Shown in pieces: positions 1 through 8,890 of a stretch of 36,172 bases of DNA. Numbering within the stretch: the first letter of the stretch is position 1; every line of letters begins with the position of its first letter. The notes beneath the pieces are model-generated. The model saw nothing but the letters and a program-made list of their open reading frames with translations, searched no databases and had not been told where the DNA came from. The position numbers were made by a program, and so were the translations under genes. Origin of the DNA: Rhodopseudomonas sp. AAP120 (GTDB lineage Bacteria; Pseudomonadota; Alphaproteobacteria; Rhizobiales; Xanthobacteraceae); the NCBI RefSeq assembly GCF_001295845.1, contig NZ_LJIC01000008.1, forward strand, positions 1 through 36,172, given 5' to 3'.

Positions 1-172
1 CGGCGGGAAACTCCCGCCACTCGATCTTGTAGGGAACGTCCTTGAGCACACCGGCGGCTTCCATCACCGCCTGCGAGTTGCCCTTCTGATCGCCGACGCG
101 CAGCACGGTCTGCGTCGCCGCACTACCAGCCGCGCCGATCAGCAGCGCGGCCGCAACGACGACCCGGATCAT
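1..172 (-). CDS. Sulfonate-type ABC transporter substrate-binding protein, N-terminal part
   Basis: Only the first 57 codons lie in the window; the gene continues past position 1. The ATG at 172-170 overlaps the stop of the monooxygenase gene upstream (ATGA, 4 nt), so the two are translationally coupled. The start of the protein is a hydrophobic signal peptide (MIRVVVAAALLIGAAGSAA), followed by LRVGDQKGNSQAVMEAAG and a later IEWREFPA. This pattern (LRxGxQKGNS, then VEWxEFPAG about 30 residues on) is typical of SsuA-like periplasmic proteins that bind aliphatic sulfonates. Inference: it delivers an organosulfur compound to an ABC importer whose other genes lie outside the window. Nitrate or taurine binding proteins of the same fold cannot be excluded from this fragment. 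Confidence 0.75.
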   Translation of the reverse strand, partial: MIRVVVAAALLIGAAGSAATQTVLRVGDQKGNSQAVMEAAGVLKDVPYKIEWREFPA

Positions 173-1257
173 GCCGCCACCGCTTCGCGGCGGGCGACGA
201 GTTCGCGGGTCAACGGGATCAGTTCGCGGCCGTATTCGATGGCGTCGACCAGCGGATCGAAGCCGCGGATCAGGAAGATGTCGACGCCGAGCGCGTAGTA
301 ATCGAGCAGCGACTCCGCCACCTGCTGCGGCGTGCCGACCAGCGAGGTCGAGTTGCCGCGCGCGCCGGTGAGCTTGGCGAGCCCGGTCCACAGCCGCTTG
401 TCGAGCCGCTCGCCCTGCGCGGCGAGCGCCAGCAGACGGCGCGAGCCTTCGTTGGCCGGCTGTCCCGGGCCGCGTTTGAAGCCGCTGAGCTCCTGCACCG
501 CCTGCGCCCGCGCCAAAATCGCGTCGGCCTTGGCCCAGGCGAGTTCTTCGGTCTCGGCCAGGATCGGCCGGAACGACAGGCTGAAGCGCGGCGACGGACG
601 GTTGTTCTTGGCGGCAGCGGCGCGCACCCGCGCGATGATCGACCGCACCTCCTCATAGGTCTCGCCCCACAGCGCGAAGATGTCGGCGTGCCGGCCGGCA
701 ACCTCGATTGCCGCGTCCGACGCCCCGGCGACGAACACCGGAATGCCCTCGGGCCGCAGCGGCTTGATCTGCGAGAAGCCGCCTTTCACCTGATAGTACT
801 TGCCGTCATAGTCGAACGGCGTGTCGCTGCTCCACTCCGCCCGCACGATGTCGAGGAACTCACTGGTCCGTGCATAGCGCTCGTCCTTGTCGGGCACGGT
901 GTTGCCGTCGTGGACGAGCTCGGCGTGATCGCCGCCGGTGATCACGTTCAGTGAGATGCGGCCTTTGGTCAGATGATCGAGCGTCGCGAATTGCCGCGCG
1001 AACACGGTCGGCGCGGTGAAGCCGGGACGCTGTGCGATGAATACGTTGAGCCGCTGGGTGACGCTGGCGATATGCTGGCCGACCTGCAGCGGATCGGGAA
1101 GATCGGAATGAAACGCCAGCAGCGCCCGGTCGAAGCCGGCGTTCTCGTGCGCCTTGGCGACGGTCTCGACATGATCGATGTCGAGCACCGGCCCGGAGCG
1201 CAGAATGGTTTCCGACGAATTGTTGTTGCCGACGTAACCGATGAATTCGAGAGCCAT
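169..1257 (-). CDS. SsuD-like LLM-class FMNH2-dependent monooxygenase
   Basis: 362 residues of the luciferase-like (LLM) flavin monooxygenase family, closest in overall pattern to alkanesulfonate monooxygenase SsuD: an early GNNNSSE segment, VTQRLNVFIAQRPGFTAPT, FARQFATLDHLTKGRISLN, GGDHAEL, and the late LVGTPQQVAESLLDYYALGV. Such enzymes use reduced FMN and O2 to release sulfite from sulfonates or sulfones. The start at 1257 is chosen over an upstream in-frame alternative because AAGGAG lies just before it. By comparison with E. coli SsuD from memory, the catalytic Cys54, Arg226 and His228 positions are not conserved: the Arg-Leu-His segment reads Ser-Phe-Arg. The substrate may therefore differ, for example a sulfone (SfnG-like) or another C-S compound. 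It lies 20 nt after the acyl-CoA-dehydrogenase-like gene and overlaps the binding-protein gene. Confidence 0.85.
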   Translation of the reverse strand: MALEFIGYVGNNNSSETILRSGPVLDIDHVETVAKAHENAGFDRALLAFHSDLPDPLQVGQHIASVTQRLNVFIAQRPGFTAPTVFARQFATLDHLTKGRISLNVITGGDHAELVHDGNTVPDKDERYARTSEFLDIVRAEWSSDTPFDYDGKYYQVKGGFSQIKPLRPEGIPVFVAGASDAAIEVAGRHADIFALWGETYEEVRSIIARVRAAAAKNNRPSPRFSLSFRPILAETEELAWAKADAILARAQAVQELSGFKRGPGQPANEGSRRLLALAAQGERLDKRLWTGLAKLTGARGNSTSLVGTPQQVAESLLDYYALGVDIFLIRGFDPLVDAIEYGRELIPLTRELVARREAVAA

Positions 1258-1277
1258 GCTGTCTCCTTGCGATGATG

Positions 1278-2417
1278 TCAGATGCCGAGCGCGGCGCGGC
1301 CGGCGGCGAGCTTGATGGAATCGTCCTGCGGGGTGTGGACGCGGCCGCACAACACGTCGCGATAGTACCGCTCGAGCGGATTGCGGCGCGACAGGCCGTG
1401 ATTGCTCGACAGCGACAGCGCGGTCTGCACCGCCTCGATGGCGTTGGTCGTCACCGTCAGCTTGACGGCGTGTGCGTCGGAGACCGCGACGCCGCCGAGA
1501 TCCTGCTCGGCCGCCGCGGTTTCGATCAGCCGCGTATTGACGGCGAGCCGGACCTCGATGTCGCCGAGCGCCTCCTGGGCGCGCGGCAGTGTCGCCAGCG
1601 CGGCGCCGAGATTGGCCGGTTTGCGCTGCTGCAGAAAATCGACCAGCCAGTTTCGCGCGGCGCGCGCGACGCCGTCATAGATCGCGGCGATGAACAGGCT
1701 GTGGATCGCGTTTTGGACCGCGTTCGGCGTCTGCCACTCGGCCGGTAGGCGCACGTCGATCGCATGATCGAGCGGCACCCGGACCTGGTCGAACACGACG
1801 TCGTGGCTGCCGCTGGCGCGCTGGCCGAGATGATCCCAGGTCTCGACGATCGTGGTGCCCGGCAATCCCGCCGGCACCAGGAACGAGCCGACGCGCGGCT
1901 CCGGCTCGTCGGTCTTGGCCCAGACCAGATAGTACTTCAGGATCGGCGCGCCGGTGGAATAGATCTTCCGTCCTGATATCAGCCAGTGGTCGCCTTGCCG
2001 CGACGCCGTCGTCGCCGGCAGTCCGCCGCGCGCGGGCGAGCCGAGTTCCGGCTCGACCCGCAGCGCGTTGATCAGCGCCACGCCGCGCACCGACTCGGTC
2101 GACAGCCGCCGCGTCAGATGCAACGGGAAGCGGTCGTCGCGCTGCAGCAGATAGTGCTGGATGTAGTGCATCGACAGCACCAGCGCGGTGGCGGCGTCGC
2201 CCTGCGCGATCAGCCCGAGCACCCGCACCAGTTCCAGCGCGCCGGCCCCCTGCCCGCCGAAGCCGCGCGCTACCGGCAGCGCAAGCAGCCCGGCCTCGGA
2301 CAGCCGGTCGAAATTCTCGAACGGGAAGCTGGCGTCGCGATCGTGTTGCGCGGCCCGCGCCGCAAACTCGGCCACGAGCAAACGCGCACGATCGAGCGGT
2401 CCGATTGCGGCGTCCAT
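1278..2417 (-). CDS. Acyl-CoA dehydrogenase-family flavoenzyme (SfnB/DszC-like)
   Basis: 379 residues. The acyl-CoA dehydrogenase fold is seen in order: an N-terminal helical part (LARLLVAEFAAR-like, then FENFDRLSEAGLLALPV), FGGQGAGALELVRVLGLIAQGDAATALVLSMH, the beta domain with WLISGRKIYSTGAPILKYYLVWA, the RVPLD segment, and a C-terminal HGLSRRNPLERYYRDVLCG. Members next to SsuD-like monooxygenases and sulfonate transporters are usually annotated as sulfur-acquisition oxidoreductases (SfnB) or DszC-like FMNH2-dependent monooxygenases rather than true fatty-acid enzymes; that role is inferred here from context. The start is uncertain. ATG 2417 gives the usual family length but lacks a clear ribosome site, and the frame stays open to a TTG at 2543. 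It is the first gene of the three-gene operon. Confidence 0.75.
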   Translation of the reverse strand: MDAAIGPLDRARLLVAEFAARAAQHDRDASFPFENFDRLSEAGLLALPVARGFGGQGAGALELVRVLGLIAQGDAATALVLSMHYIQHYLLQRDDRFPLHLTRRLSTESVRGVALINALRVEPELGSPARGGLPATTASRQGDHWLISGRKIYSTGAPILKYYLVWAKTDEPEPRVGSFLVPAGLPGTTIVETWDHLGQRASGSHDVVFDQVRVPLDHAIDVRLPAEWQTPNAVQNAIHSLFIAAIYDGVARAARNWLVDFLQQRKPANLGAALATLPRAQEALGDIEVRLAVNTRLIETAAAEQDLGGVAVSDAHAVKLTVTTNAIEAVQTALSLSSNHGLSRRNPLERYYRDVLCGRVHTPQDDSIKLAAGRAALGI

Positions 2418-2576
2418 CACGGTGCCGTCGCTGCGGGCAGCCGAGATCGTTCGGCCGCGCAACCCCGCGCAGCCGGGATCGGTCCGCCCGGTGTTGGTGA
2501 TCAGATCAGGGCCGCCCTTGCTGCAGTTTTGCAGCGTCGACAAGGTCGGCTGATGCAGCGAATGATGCGGACAGGT

Positions 2577-2590
2577 TTGATCGAGGTCAA
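2577..2590. promoter_or_regulatory. FixK/FNR/AadR-like binding site
   Basis: TTGATCGAGGTCAA matches the TTGAT-N4-(A/G)TCAA consensus of the Crp-Fnr family oxygen and redox regulators (FNR, FixK, AadR). It lies between the minus-strand sulfur operon (ATG at 2417, possible TTG at 2543) and the plus-strand DUF3551 gene (2754). Which gene it serves cannot be read from the sequence. A class II activator position (about -41) would put a minus-strand start near 2542. Confidence 0.45.
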
Positions 2591-2753
2591 TGAAATGGAT
2601 TTTCGAATGTCATTGGCAAAACAGAGAACCGTTTCGATCGGGCCGTCGTCACGAGACGCTTTGAGTTGCCGTGATATAAGGCTTGGCGTTCTAAAAGTGA
2701 TCGAAGCAGGCCGACGCCGCCCTTGTCGCCACCTCATCGAGAAAGGATCGAAC

Positions 2754-2999
2754 ATGCGCAGCCTGTTCCTGCTGACGATGCTCGCCGGGATCGGCCTGTC
2801 CTCGGCCGCCCAGGCCCGGGACTATCCGGTCTGCCTGCGGGTCTATCTGAACTATCACGACTGGTACGACGAGTGCAGCTACGACACTATGCAGCAATGC
2901 CGGATGTCGGCCTCCGGCCGCGCCGCCGATTGCATGGACAACCCGTGGTACAAGGCCCCGGAGCCCCGCAAGAAGCCGCGGCGGTCGCAGCGGGACTGA
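2754..2999 (+). CDS. DUF3551 small secreted protein
   Basis: 81 residues, unknown function. It has a clear signal peptide (MRSLFLLTMLAGIGLSSAAQA), then a short mature part with YPVCLRVY, ECSYDTMQQC, ASGRAADC and NPWY and a basic tail (RKKPRRSQRD). The four cysteines and the SGRAAxCxxNPxY pattern are those of DUF3551, a family found in many copies in Bradyrhizobium and relatives. The cysteines probably form two disulfides in the periplasm. The AAAGGA ahead of the ATG supports the start. A TATAAG at 2675-2680 could be its -10 element, with no good -35 partner. Confidence 0.85.
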   Translation: MRSLFLLTMLAGIGLSSAAQARDYPVCLRVYLNYHDWYDECSYDTMQQCRMSASGRAADCMDNPWYKAPEPRKKPRRSQRD

Positions 3000-3050
3000 G
3001 GCGCTTTACCGATTGATGGAAGTAACAAACCCTATCCACTGGCACTGAAT

Positions 3051-3156
3051 CCTCATCCTGAGGAGCCCGGCCAAGCCGGGCGTCTCGAAGGATGGGGCCA
3101 CGTCGGACCCGCGGCGCATGCTTCGAGACGGCGCTGCGCGCCTCCTCAGCATGAGG
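3051..3156. repeat. Imperfect palindromic intergenic repeat, copy A
   Basis: The ends are inverted copies: CCTCATCCTGAGGAG (3051-3065) against CTCCTCAGCATGAGG (3142-3156), with 14 of 15 positions pairing. Inside lie a perfect inverted pair, CGTCTCGAAG (3081-3090) and CTTCGAGACG (3121-3130), and a small CCCGGCCAAGCCGGG hairpin. A second copy of the same architecture lies at 12827-12933. Both are preceded by GGCACTGA. As RNA it would fold into a long branched hairpin. It sits downstream of DUF3551 and of lolD, which converge on it, so it may act as a bidirectional terminator or RNA-stability element. No coding sequence. Confidence 0.85.
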
Positions 3157-3204
3157 TTGTGCGTGTGGGGAGCGATATCCGAGAATGCGGGCGGATGCGG
3201 CCGC

Positions 3205-3918
3205 CTATTCCAGCTCCACCACCACGCCGTCTTCGATCGACACGCGGCGGTCCATGCGGCCGGCGAGGTCCATGTTGTGGGTGGCGATCAGCATCGACAC
3301 CTGGGTGGCGCGCACGAGCTGCATCAGCGCCTGGAAGACGTGGTCGGCGGTGTGCGGGTCGAGGTTGCCGGTCGGCTCGTCGGCGAACAGCACCCGCGGC
3401 GCGTTGGCCACCGCGCGGGCGATGGCGACCCGCTGCTGCTCGCCGCCCGAGAGTTCGGCGGGACGATGGGTGATGCGGTCGCCGAGGCCGAGATAGGCCA
3501 GGATTTCCTTGGAGCGGCTGATGGTCTCGCTGCGCTTCAGGCCGCGGATCATCTGCGGCATCATCACATTTTCCAGCGCGGTGAATTCCGGCAGCAGCCG
3601 GTGCGACTGGTAGACGAAGCCGATGTCGGTGCGGCGGATCTGAGTGCGCTCGGCGTCGGACAGCGCCGAGGTCGCGGTGCCGCCGACATAGACTTCGCCC
3701 TCGTCGGGATGCTCGAGCAGCCCGGCGATGTGCAGCAGCGTCGATTTGCCGGACCCCGACGGCGCGACCAGCGCCACCGACTGCCCGGCCCACAGCGCCA
3801 GCTTGGCGCCGTTGAGGATCGTCAGCTGCGCTTCGCCCTGGGCGTATTGCCGCTTGATGTCGTGCAGATACACGACCGGGATGTCGTCGCCCTGCTCCAT
3901 GTCGCCCGTCTCACTCAT
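3205..3918 (-). CDS. lolD: Lipoprotein-releasing ABC transporter ATPase LolD
   Basis: 237 residues, full length for LolD. ATPase of the LolCDE complex, which extracts outer-membrane lipoproteins from the inner membrane and hands them to LolA. ABC motifs visible: Walker A PSGSGKST (53-60), Q-loop [16 protein letters not shown], signature [14 protein letters not shown] (156-169), Walker [13 protein letters not shown] (176-187), H-loop His214. The Walker A context APSGSGKST and [15 protein letters not shown] are typical of LolD rather than MacB. ATG 3918 is preferred because it overlaps the end of the permease gene (ATGAGTGA, 8 nt), indicating coupled synthesis. Last gene of proS-lolC-lolD. Confidence 0.95.
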   Translation of the reverse strand: MSETGDMEQGDDIPVVYLHDIKRQYAQGEAQLTILNGAKLALWAGQSVALVAPSGSGKSTLLHIAGLLEHPDEGEVYVGGTATSALSDAERTQIRRTDIGFVYQSHRLLPEFTALENVMMPQMIRGLKRSETISRSKEILAYLGLGDRITHRPAELSGGEQQRVAIARAVANAPRVLFADEPTGNLDPHTADHVFQALMQLVRATQVSMLIATHNMDLAGRMDRRVSIEDGVVVELE

Positions 3919-5191
3919 AGCGGAGCGCATCGACGGGATCGAGCCGCGCCGCCCGCCACGACGGATACAGCGTCGCCAGGAACGACAGCGTCAGCGCCAT
4001 GATCACCACCGCGCTGGTCTCGGCAAAGTCGACCTCGGCCGGCAGCTTGGACAGGAAGTACAATTCCGGCGAGAACAGCTCGGTGTTGGTGACCCAGGAC
4101 AGGAATTGCCGGATCGACTCGATGTTCATGCAGATCAGCAGACCGACCGCGAAGCCGGTCAGCGTGCCGACCACGCCGATCGCCGCGCCGGTGATCAGGA
4201 AGATCCGCATGATCGAGCCCTGCGTCGCCCCCATGGTGCGCAGGATGGCGATGTCGCTGCCCTTGTCTTTCACCAGCATGATCAGGCCGGAGACGATGTT
4301 GAGCGCCGCCACCAGCACGATCAGCGTCAGGATCAGGAACATCACGTTGCGCTCGACCTGCAGCGCGTTGAAGAAGGTCGAATTGCGTTGCCGCCAGTCG
4401 ACCAAAAACACCGGCCGCCCCGCCGCTTCGGTCACCGCCTTGCGGAAGACGTCGATGCGGTCCGGATTGGTGGTGTAGACCTCGATCGCCGTGACGTCGT
4501 TGTTGCGGTTGAAGTAGGCCTGGGCCTCCTTCAGCGGCATGAACACGAAGGTCGAGTCGTATTCGGACATGCCGATCTCGAACACCGCCGCGACCTTGTA
4601 GGGCTTGATCCGCGGCGTGGTGCCCATCGGCGTCACGGCGCCGCGCGGCGCCACCAGGGTGACGCTGTCGCCGGCGTGCAGGGACAGCTGATCGGCGAGC
4701 CGGCGTCCGATCGCGACGCCCTGGCCCTCGTCGAAGCCTTCGAGCGAGCCCTGCTTGATGTGATTGGCGATCGACGACAAATTGTTGAGGTCGTCGGCGC
4801 GGATGCCGCGCACGAACACGCCCGACGCGTTGAACGGCGACGACGCCAGCGCCTGGCCATCGACCACTGGCGCCGCGAGCTTGATGCCCGACACGCCGCT
4901 GATGCGGTCGGCGACTTCCTTCCAGTCGGTCAGCGGGCTTTCCAGCGGCTGCACAAGCAGATGGCCGTTGAGGCCGAGGATCTTGTCGAGCAGTTCCTTG
5001 CGGAAGCCGTTCATCACCGCCATCACGATGATCAGCGTCGCGACGCCCAGCATGATGCCGAGGAACGAGAAGCCGGCGATCACCGAGATGAATCCCTCGC
5101 GGCGGCGCGCACGGAGGTAACGCCCGGAGAGGAGCCACTCGAATGGCGCGAAGGGAGGAGTTCGAACTGGCTCAGTCATGCTGTGATCCAT
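3911..5191 (-). CDS. lolC: Lipoprotein-releasing permease LolC/LolE
   Basis: 426 residues. MacB-like/FtsX topology: a first membrane helix near residues 35-60 ([23 protein letters not shown]), a large periplasmic domain (about 65-275), then three helices (about 278-305, 330-355, 385-410). The C-terminus [17 protein letters not shown] is the family hallmark. The early [18 protein letters not shown] motif is LolC/E-like. Alphaproteobacteria often have one LolC/E-type protein acting as a homodimer with LolD, which fits the single gene here. Start at 5191 (MDHSMTEP) or at the inner ATG 5179. It follows proS by 54 nt and overlaps lolD. Confidence 0.93.
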   Translation of the reverse strand: MDHSMTEPVRTPPFAPFEWLLSGRYLRARRREGFISVIAGFSFLGIMLGVATLIIVMAVMNGFRKELLDKILGLNGHLLVQPLESPLTDWKEVADRISGVSGIKLAAPVVDGQALASSPFNASGVFVRGIRADDLNNLSSIANHIKQGSLEGFDEGQGVAIGRRLADQLSLHAGDSVTLVAPRGAVTPMGTTPRIKPYKVAAVFEIGMSEYDSTFVFMPLKEAQAYFNRNNDVTAIEVYTTNPDRIDVFRKAVTEAAGRPVFLVDWRQRNSTFFNALQVERNVMFLILTLIVLVAALNIVSGLIMLVKDKGSDIAILRTMGATQGSIMRIFLITGAAIGVVGTLTGFAVGLLICMNIESIRQFLSWVTNTELFSPELYFLSKLPAEVDFAETSAVVIMALTLSFLATLYPSWRAARLDPVDALRYE

Positions 5192-5245
5192 GCTCCGAAT
5201 TTCACACGATTCGGGCTAATTTCAGCCGAGCCGCCAGTGGATATC

Positions 5246-6565
5246 TTACGGCGCCAGCCGCGCCGCCGCCTCCGCAAGCGCGACCGACTCTTTCGACCCG
5301 TCGCTGCGTCGCTTGAGTTCGATCTTGCCTTCGGCGAGCCCGCGCGGGCCGACATGCACCTGCCACGGAATGCCGATCAGGTCCGCGGTCGCGAACTTGG
5401 CGCCGGCGCGCTGGTCGGTGTCGTCGTAGAGCACGTCGACACCCTTGGCGGTCAGCTCCTTGTAGAGCTGCTCGCAGGCCGCGTCGGTCGCCGCATCGCC
5501 CTGCTTCAGGTTCAGGATGGTGACGCGGAACGGCGCCACCTCCTCCGGCCAGATGATGCCGTTGTCGTCATGGCAGGCCTCGATGATCGCGCCGACCAGG
5601 CGCGACACGCCGACCCCGTAGGAGCCGCCGTGGATCGGCGTATCGGTGCCGTCCGGGCCCGCCACATTGGCCTTCATCGAGTCGGAATATTTGGTGCCGA
5701 AGTAGAAGATCTGGCCGACCTCGATGCCGCGGGTCTGCAGCCGGTTGGCCTCCGGCACTTCGCTCTCGTAGCGCGCCGCCTCGTGGACGTCCTCGGTCGC
5801 CGCGTAGACCGAGGTCCACTGCTTGATGATCGGGGTCAGGTCGCCGTCGTAGTCGACGTTTTCGTCCGGCACCGGCAGGTTGAGGACGTCCTTGTCGCAA
5901 TACACGCCGGACTCGCCGGTCTCGGCCAGAACGATGAATTCGTGGCTGAGGTCGCCGCCGATCGGGCCGGTTTCGGCGCGCATCGGGATCGCCTTCAGGC
6001 CCATCCGGGCGAAGGTCCGCAAGTAAGCGACGAACATCTTGTTGTAGGACTTGCGCGCCGCCGCCTCGTCGACGTCGAACGAATACGCGTCCTTCATCAG
6101 GAATTCGCGACCACGCATGACGCCGAAGCGCGGGCGCTGCTCGTCGCGGAATTTCCATTGAATATGATAGAGATTCAGCGGCAGGCTCTTGTAGGACTTC
6201 ACATAGGCCCGGAAGATCTCGGTGATCATTTCCTCGTTGGTCGGCCCGTACAGCAGCTCGCGCTTGTGCCGGTCGGCGATGCGCAACATCTCGGGACCAT
6301 AGGCGTCGTAGCGGCCGCTCTCGCGCCACAGATCGGCGAGCTGCAGCGTCGGCATCAGCAATTCGATCGCGCCGGCGCGGTTCTGCTCTTCGCGGACGAT
6401 CTGCTCGATCTTCTTCAGCACCCGATGGCCGAGCGGCAGCCAGGCGTAGATGCCGGCGGCCTCCTGCCGCAGCATGCCGGCGCGCAGCATCAGCCGGTGC
6501 GAGACGATCTCGGCCTCCTTCGGGTTTTCCTTCAGGATCGGCAGGAAGTAACGCGACAAACGCAT
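5246..6565 (-). CDS. proS: Proline--tRNA ligase, short alphaproteobacterial type
   Basis: 439 residues. Class II aminoacyl-tRNA synthetase that charges tRNA-Pro. Motif 2 is seen as FRDE (139-142) with RGREF (151-155), and motif 3 as [17 protein letters not shown] near residues 320-340, followed by the anticodon-binding domain ([10 protein letters not shown] to the end). It lacks the approximately 180-residue INS editing domain found in E. coli ProS, as is usual in alphaproteobacteria; proofreading is therefore expected from a separate protein, not visible here. ATG 6565 ([10 protein letters not shown]) is chosen because this is the conserved N-terminus; the open frame upstream is not conserved-looking. 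First gene of proS-lolC-lolD. Confidence 0.96.
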   Translation of the reverse strand: MRLSRYFLPILKENPKEAEIVSHRLMLRAGMLRQEAAGIYAWLPLGHRVLKKIEQIVREEQNRAGAIELLMPTLQLADLWRESGRYDAYGPEMLRIADRHKRELLYGPTNEEMITEIFRAYVKSYKSLPLNLYHIQWKFRDEQRPRFGVMRGREFLMKDAYSFDVDEAAARKSYNKMFVAYLRTFARMGLKAIPMRAETGPIGGDLSHEFIVLAETGESGVYCDKDVLNLPVPDENVDYDGDLTPIIKQWTSVYAATEDVHEAARYESEVPEANRLQTRGIEVGQIFYFGTKYSDSMKANVAGPDGTDTPIHGGSYGVGVSRLVGAIIEACHDDNGIIWPEEVAPFRVTILNLKQGDAATDAACEQLYKELTAKGVDVLYDDTDQRAGAKFATADLIGIPWQVHVGPRGLAEGKIELKRRSDGSKESVALAEAAARLAP

Positions 6566-6722
6566 GGGATTTGCTCGAGAATCAGGGAATTCGGGATGTG
6601 GGCGCCAGTGAAACCGGATCGGACCGCAAAACACAAGGGCGGCCGCACGCAACTTTATGAAACCGCAGGACTCACCACGGCTTCGCCGCTCATAGCACGG
6701 CCGATGCGCCGCAGGCACCCAC

Positions 6723-8366
6723 CTATCGGATCACGACCGGGGCCTCGATGCTGACTTTCTCGAAATCCGAAATCAGGATGCCGAGCGTCAGCGTCCAGGC
6801 TCCCGGTAGCGGCGCCGACATCCGCACCCGCCAAGCCCCGTCCGGCTGACGCTGCGCCTCCGCGCTGGCCGGCTCGATCCCGGCAGCCGGGTTGGCCAGC
6901 GTCACCGTCACCCCCTGCGCGGCCAGCGGCGCCTCGTCGGGCGTCTGCAGTACGATGCTGAACTCGACCGGACCGGCACGGTCCGGCGCCAGCGTCACCC
7001 CGGCCATCGCCCGATCGCCGTGAATGTGCACAAAGGCACTGCCGGTCGCGATGGCGCTGGGCGCCGTGTTGCGAGGCGGTGGCGTGAAGCGCCACACGCC
7101 GACCAGCCCCAGGATTGCCACAACCAGCACCAGCTCCGCCGCGATGCTCATGCGTATCGTCCGCACCGCCCCCGGCTCGCCGGCGAGCAGCAGCGGCGTC
7201 ACTCTGATCCGGTTCCACAGCGCCAGACCGAGCAGCACCATGACCAGCGTCAGCTTGGCGATCAGAACCCGGCCATAGTCGCTCTGCCACAACGCGCCGA
7301 GCCGGCCGAGCTCGATCGCCGCCAGTGCAATGCCGCTGATCAGCAGCGTCGCGACCGCCGCAGGAATGGCCCGCGAGAACCGCCGCAAAACAGCCGGTGC
7401 CGCATCGCGCCAACCGACCGCAATCGCCAGCGGCAGCAGCGCGCCGATCCACAGCGCCAGACTGACGCCGTGCACCCACACGGCGGCACTCGCGACTAGC
7501 CGAGGTTCGGCCGTCGCCGCATGGCCGCTGACGGCGAACGCCGTCCCCAAACTCACCACCGCGCCGAGCGACAGCAGCCGCGCGTTCCAGCCGCGCCAGC
7601 GCAGCGACGCCAGCGCCACCACGAAAGCCAGCCCTGTCAGGGTCGCGGCATCGCCGAACGATCCCGCGCCGCCGGCGCGCCACACGGCGACATCGCCGAT
7701 CCGGCGAAGCGGCAGGTCGAGCGCGTCCAGCCCCTGCAGTCCAACCGAGCCGATCAGCGCAGCGAGGCCGAGCAGCGAAAGGCTCGCACTCACCCTGCCC
7801 GCGCCGGTGAGCGGCGCCGCGGCGATCCAGGCAAGAAATACGGCGCCGCCGACGGCGGTGAACAGCGCGAGTTCGACGACAATCCGCGTTCCCCAAATCG
7901 CGGCACGGCGCAGCGGATCGTCAGGCACGATGATCGCCGGCAGTGCCGATCCGGGCGCGCCGATCCAGAACGTCAGCGAGCCGCCGATCGGATGACCATC
8001 GGCCGAGATCACCCGCCAGCTCAGCACGTGACCGCCGGCGCTCAGCGTGGCCGGCGGTGCAAAGCGAAGGCTGTCGCCCTCGCGCGCGATGTCAGTGATC
8101 GGATGCGAGCCGCCCTGAGCGTCGATCAAGCTGATCGCCAGCGGCTCGACCGCTTCGTTGAAGGTCAGCGACAACGTCGCCGGTGCCGTCGCCAGCACCG
8201 CTTCGGCAGCGGGCTCGCTGGCGACCAGACTGGCATGGGCATGCGCCAGCGCCGGCAATAGCAACACGACGGCAACTGCAATCAGCCAGCTTCGCCGGCA
8301 CACGTCGTGAAGTGATCGGGCAGCGCGCCCGATCACATTTGCGTCGTCCGCAGTGCCGACGGTCAC
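6723..8366 (-). CDS. CopC-CopD fusion, copper-binding/uptake membrane protein
   Basis: About 547 residues from a GTG at 8366 that overlaps the stop of the DUF1775 gene (GTGA). Later GTG starts at 8336 and 8303 are also possible, and the signal peptide ([18 protein letters not shown]) is kept with all of them. After cleavage the mature protein begins HASLVASEP, the copper-ligand N-terminus of Cop[23 protein letters not shown] completes the CopC beta domain. Next come about eight membrane helices of the CopD domain ([21 protein letters not shown], then [31 protein letters not shown] in part), and a C-terminal periplasmic domain of about 110 residues resembling the YtkA-like part of such fusions. 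Function inferred from family: periplasmic copper binding and import to the cytoplasm or membrane enzymes. Confidence 0.85.
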   Translation of the reverse strand: MTVGTADDANVIGRAARSLHDVCRRSWLIAVAVVLLLPALAHAHASLVASEPAAEAVLATAPATLSLTFNEAVEPLAISLIDAQGGSHPITDIAREGDSLRFAPPATLSAGGHVLSWRVISADGHPIGGSLTFWIGAPGSALPAIIVPDDPLRRAAIWGTRIVVELALFTAVGGAVFLAWIAAAPLTGAGRVSASLSLLGLAALIGSVGLQGLDALDLPLRRIGDVAVWRAGGAGSFGDAATLTGLAFVVALASLRWRGWNARLLSLGAVVSLGTAFAVSGHAATAEPRLVASAAVWVHGVSLALWIGALLPLAIAVGWRDAAPAVLRRFSRAIPAAVATLLISGIALAAIELGRLGALWQSDYGRVLIAKLTLVMVLLGLALWNRIRVTPLLLAGEPGAVRTIRMSIAAELVLVVAILGLVGVWRFTPPPRNTAPSAIATGSAFVHIHGDRAMAGVTLAPDRAGPVEFSIVLQTPDEAPLAAQGVTVTLANPAAGIEPASAEAQRQPDGAWRVRMSAPLPGAWTLTLGILISDFEKVSIEAPVVIR

Positions 8367-8890
8367 GGCGCTTTGGGCTTGAGCCGGAGCCCCGGCGCCG
8401 GCTCCTTCAGCGCATCGCCCGCCTGCCCCGCCGCCGGCAGTTCGATCCAGCGATGCAAGCTCTTTTCGCACTCTTGCACGACCGGGAAGTACAATGTCTT
8501 GCCGGCGGCGTCGGGCAGCTTCATCACCAGGCCGAAGGTGTCGTAGAGATTGTCGGGCAACGGCCCGCCGCGCCACGACACTTCGTCGACGGTCTCGGTG
8601 ATGGTCTTGCCGTGCAGCTTCGGCTGGTCGCCCTCGATCTTGCGGGTCTTGATGTCGACGGTCCAGCCCGGCTTCATCTGCGGCTTCACCGACAGCACAC
8701 CGTCCGGAATCTTGACCCGGACCGCGACGGTGGCGGTGCCGTCACAGCCATGCGGCACACTGAGCGCGGTCTGGAAGTAATTGCCCGCCACAGCCTCGTT
8801 CGGCTGCAGCGTGACATGCGCGAGCGCCGGGGCCGCGCCAAGCGCAGCGGCCGCTAAAGCCGCTGCGCCCCATACGAATGGCGCGCGCAT
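8363..8890 (-). CDS. YcnI-type DUF1775 copper-associated protein
   Basis: 175 residues. Signal peptide (APFVWGAAALAAAALGAAPALA) followed by HVTLQPNEAVAGNYFQT, so the mature protein begins with histidine, the copper ligand in YcnI-family proteins. VPHGCDGTATVAVRVKIPDGV and WRGGPLPDNLYDTF are family-typical, with the tryptophan implicated in copper binding. Located in the periplasm, possibly membrane-tethered in other members but without a C-terminal anchor here. The start overlaps the PCu(A)C stop by one base (TAATG), and the end overlaps CopC-CopD by four (GTGA), so the operon is tightly coupled. Inferred copper chaperone or buffer. Confidence 0.9.
   Translation of the reverse strand: MRAPFVWGAAALAAAALGAAPALAHVTLQPNEAVAGNYFQTALSVPHGCDGTATVAVRVKIPDGVLSVKPQMKPGWTVDIKTRKIEGDQPKLHGKTITETVDEVSWRGGPLPDNLYDTFGLVMKLPDAAGKTLYFPVVQECEKSLHRWIELPAAGQAGDALKEPAPGLRLKPKAP

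Noticed and set aside
3728-6754. A 1008-codon open frame on the plus strand
   Set aside because: It lies antisense to lolD, lolC and proS, is rich in Arg, His, Asp and Gln, and resembles no protein. Long antisense frames are expected in GC-rich genomes.
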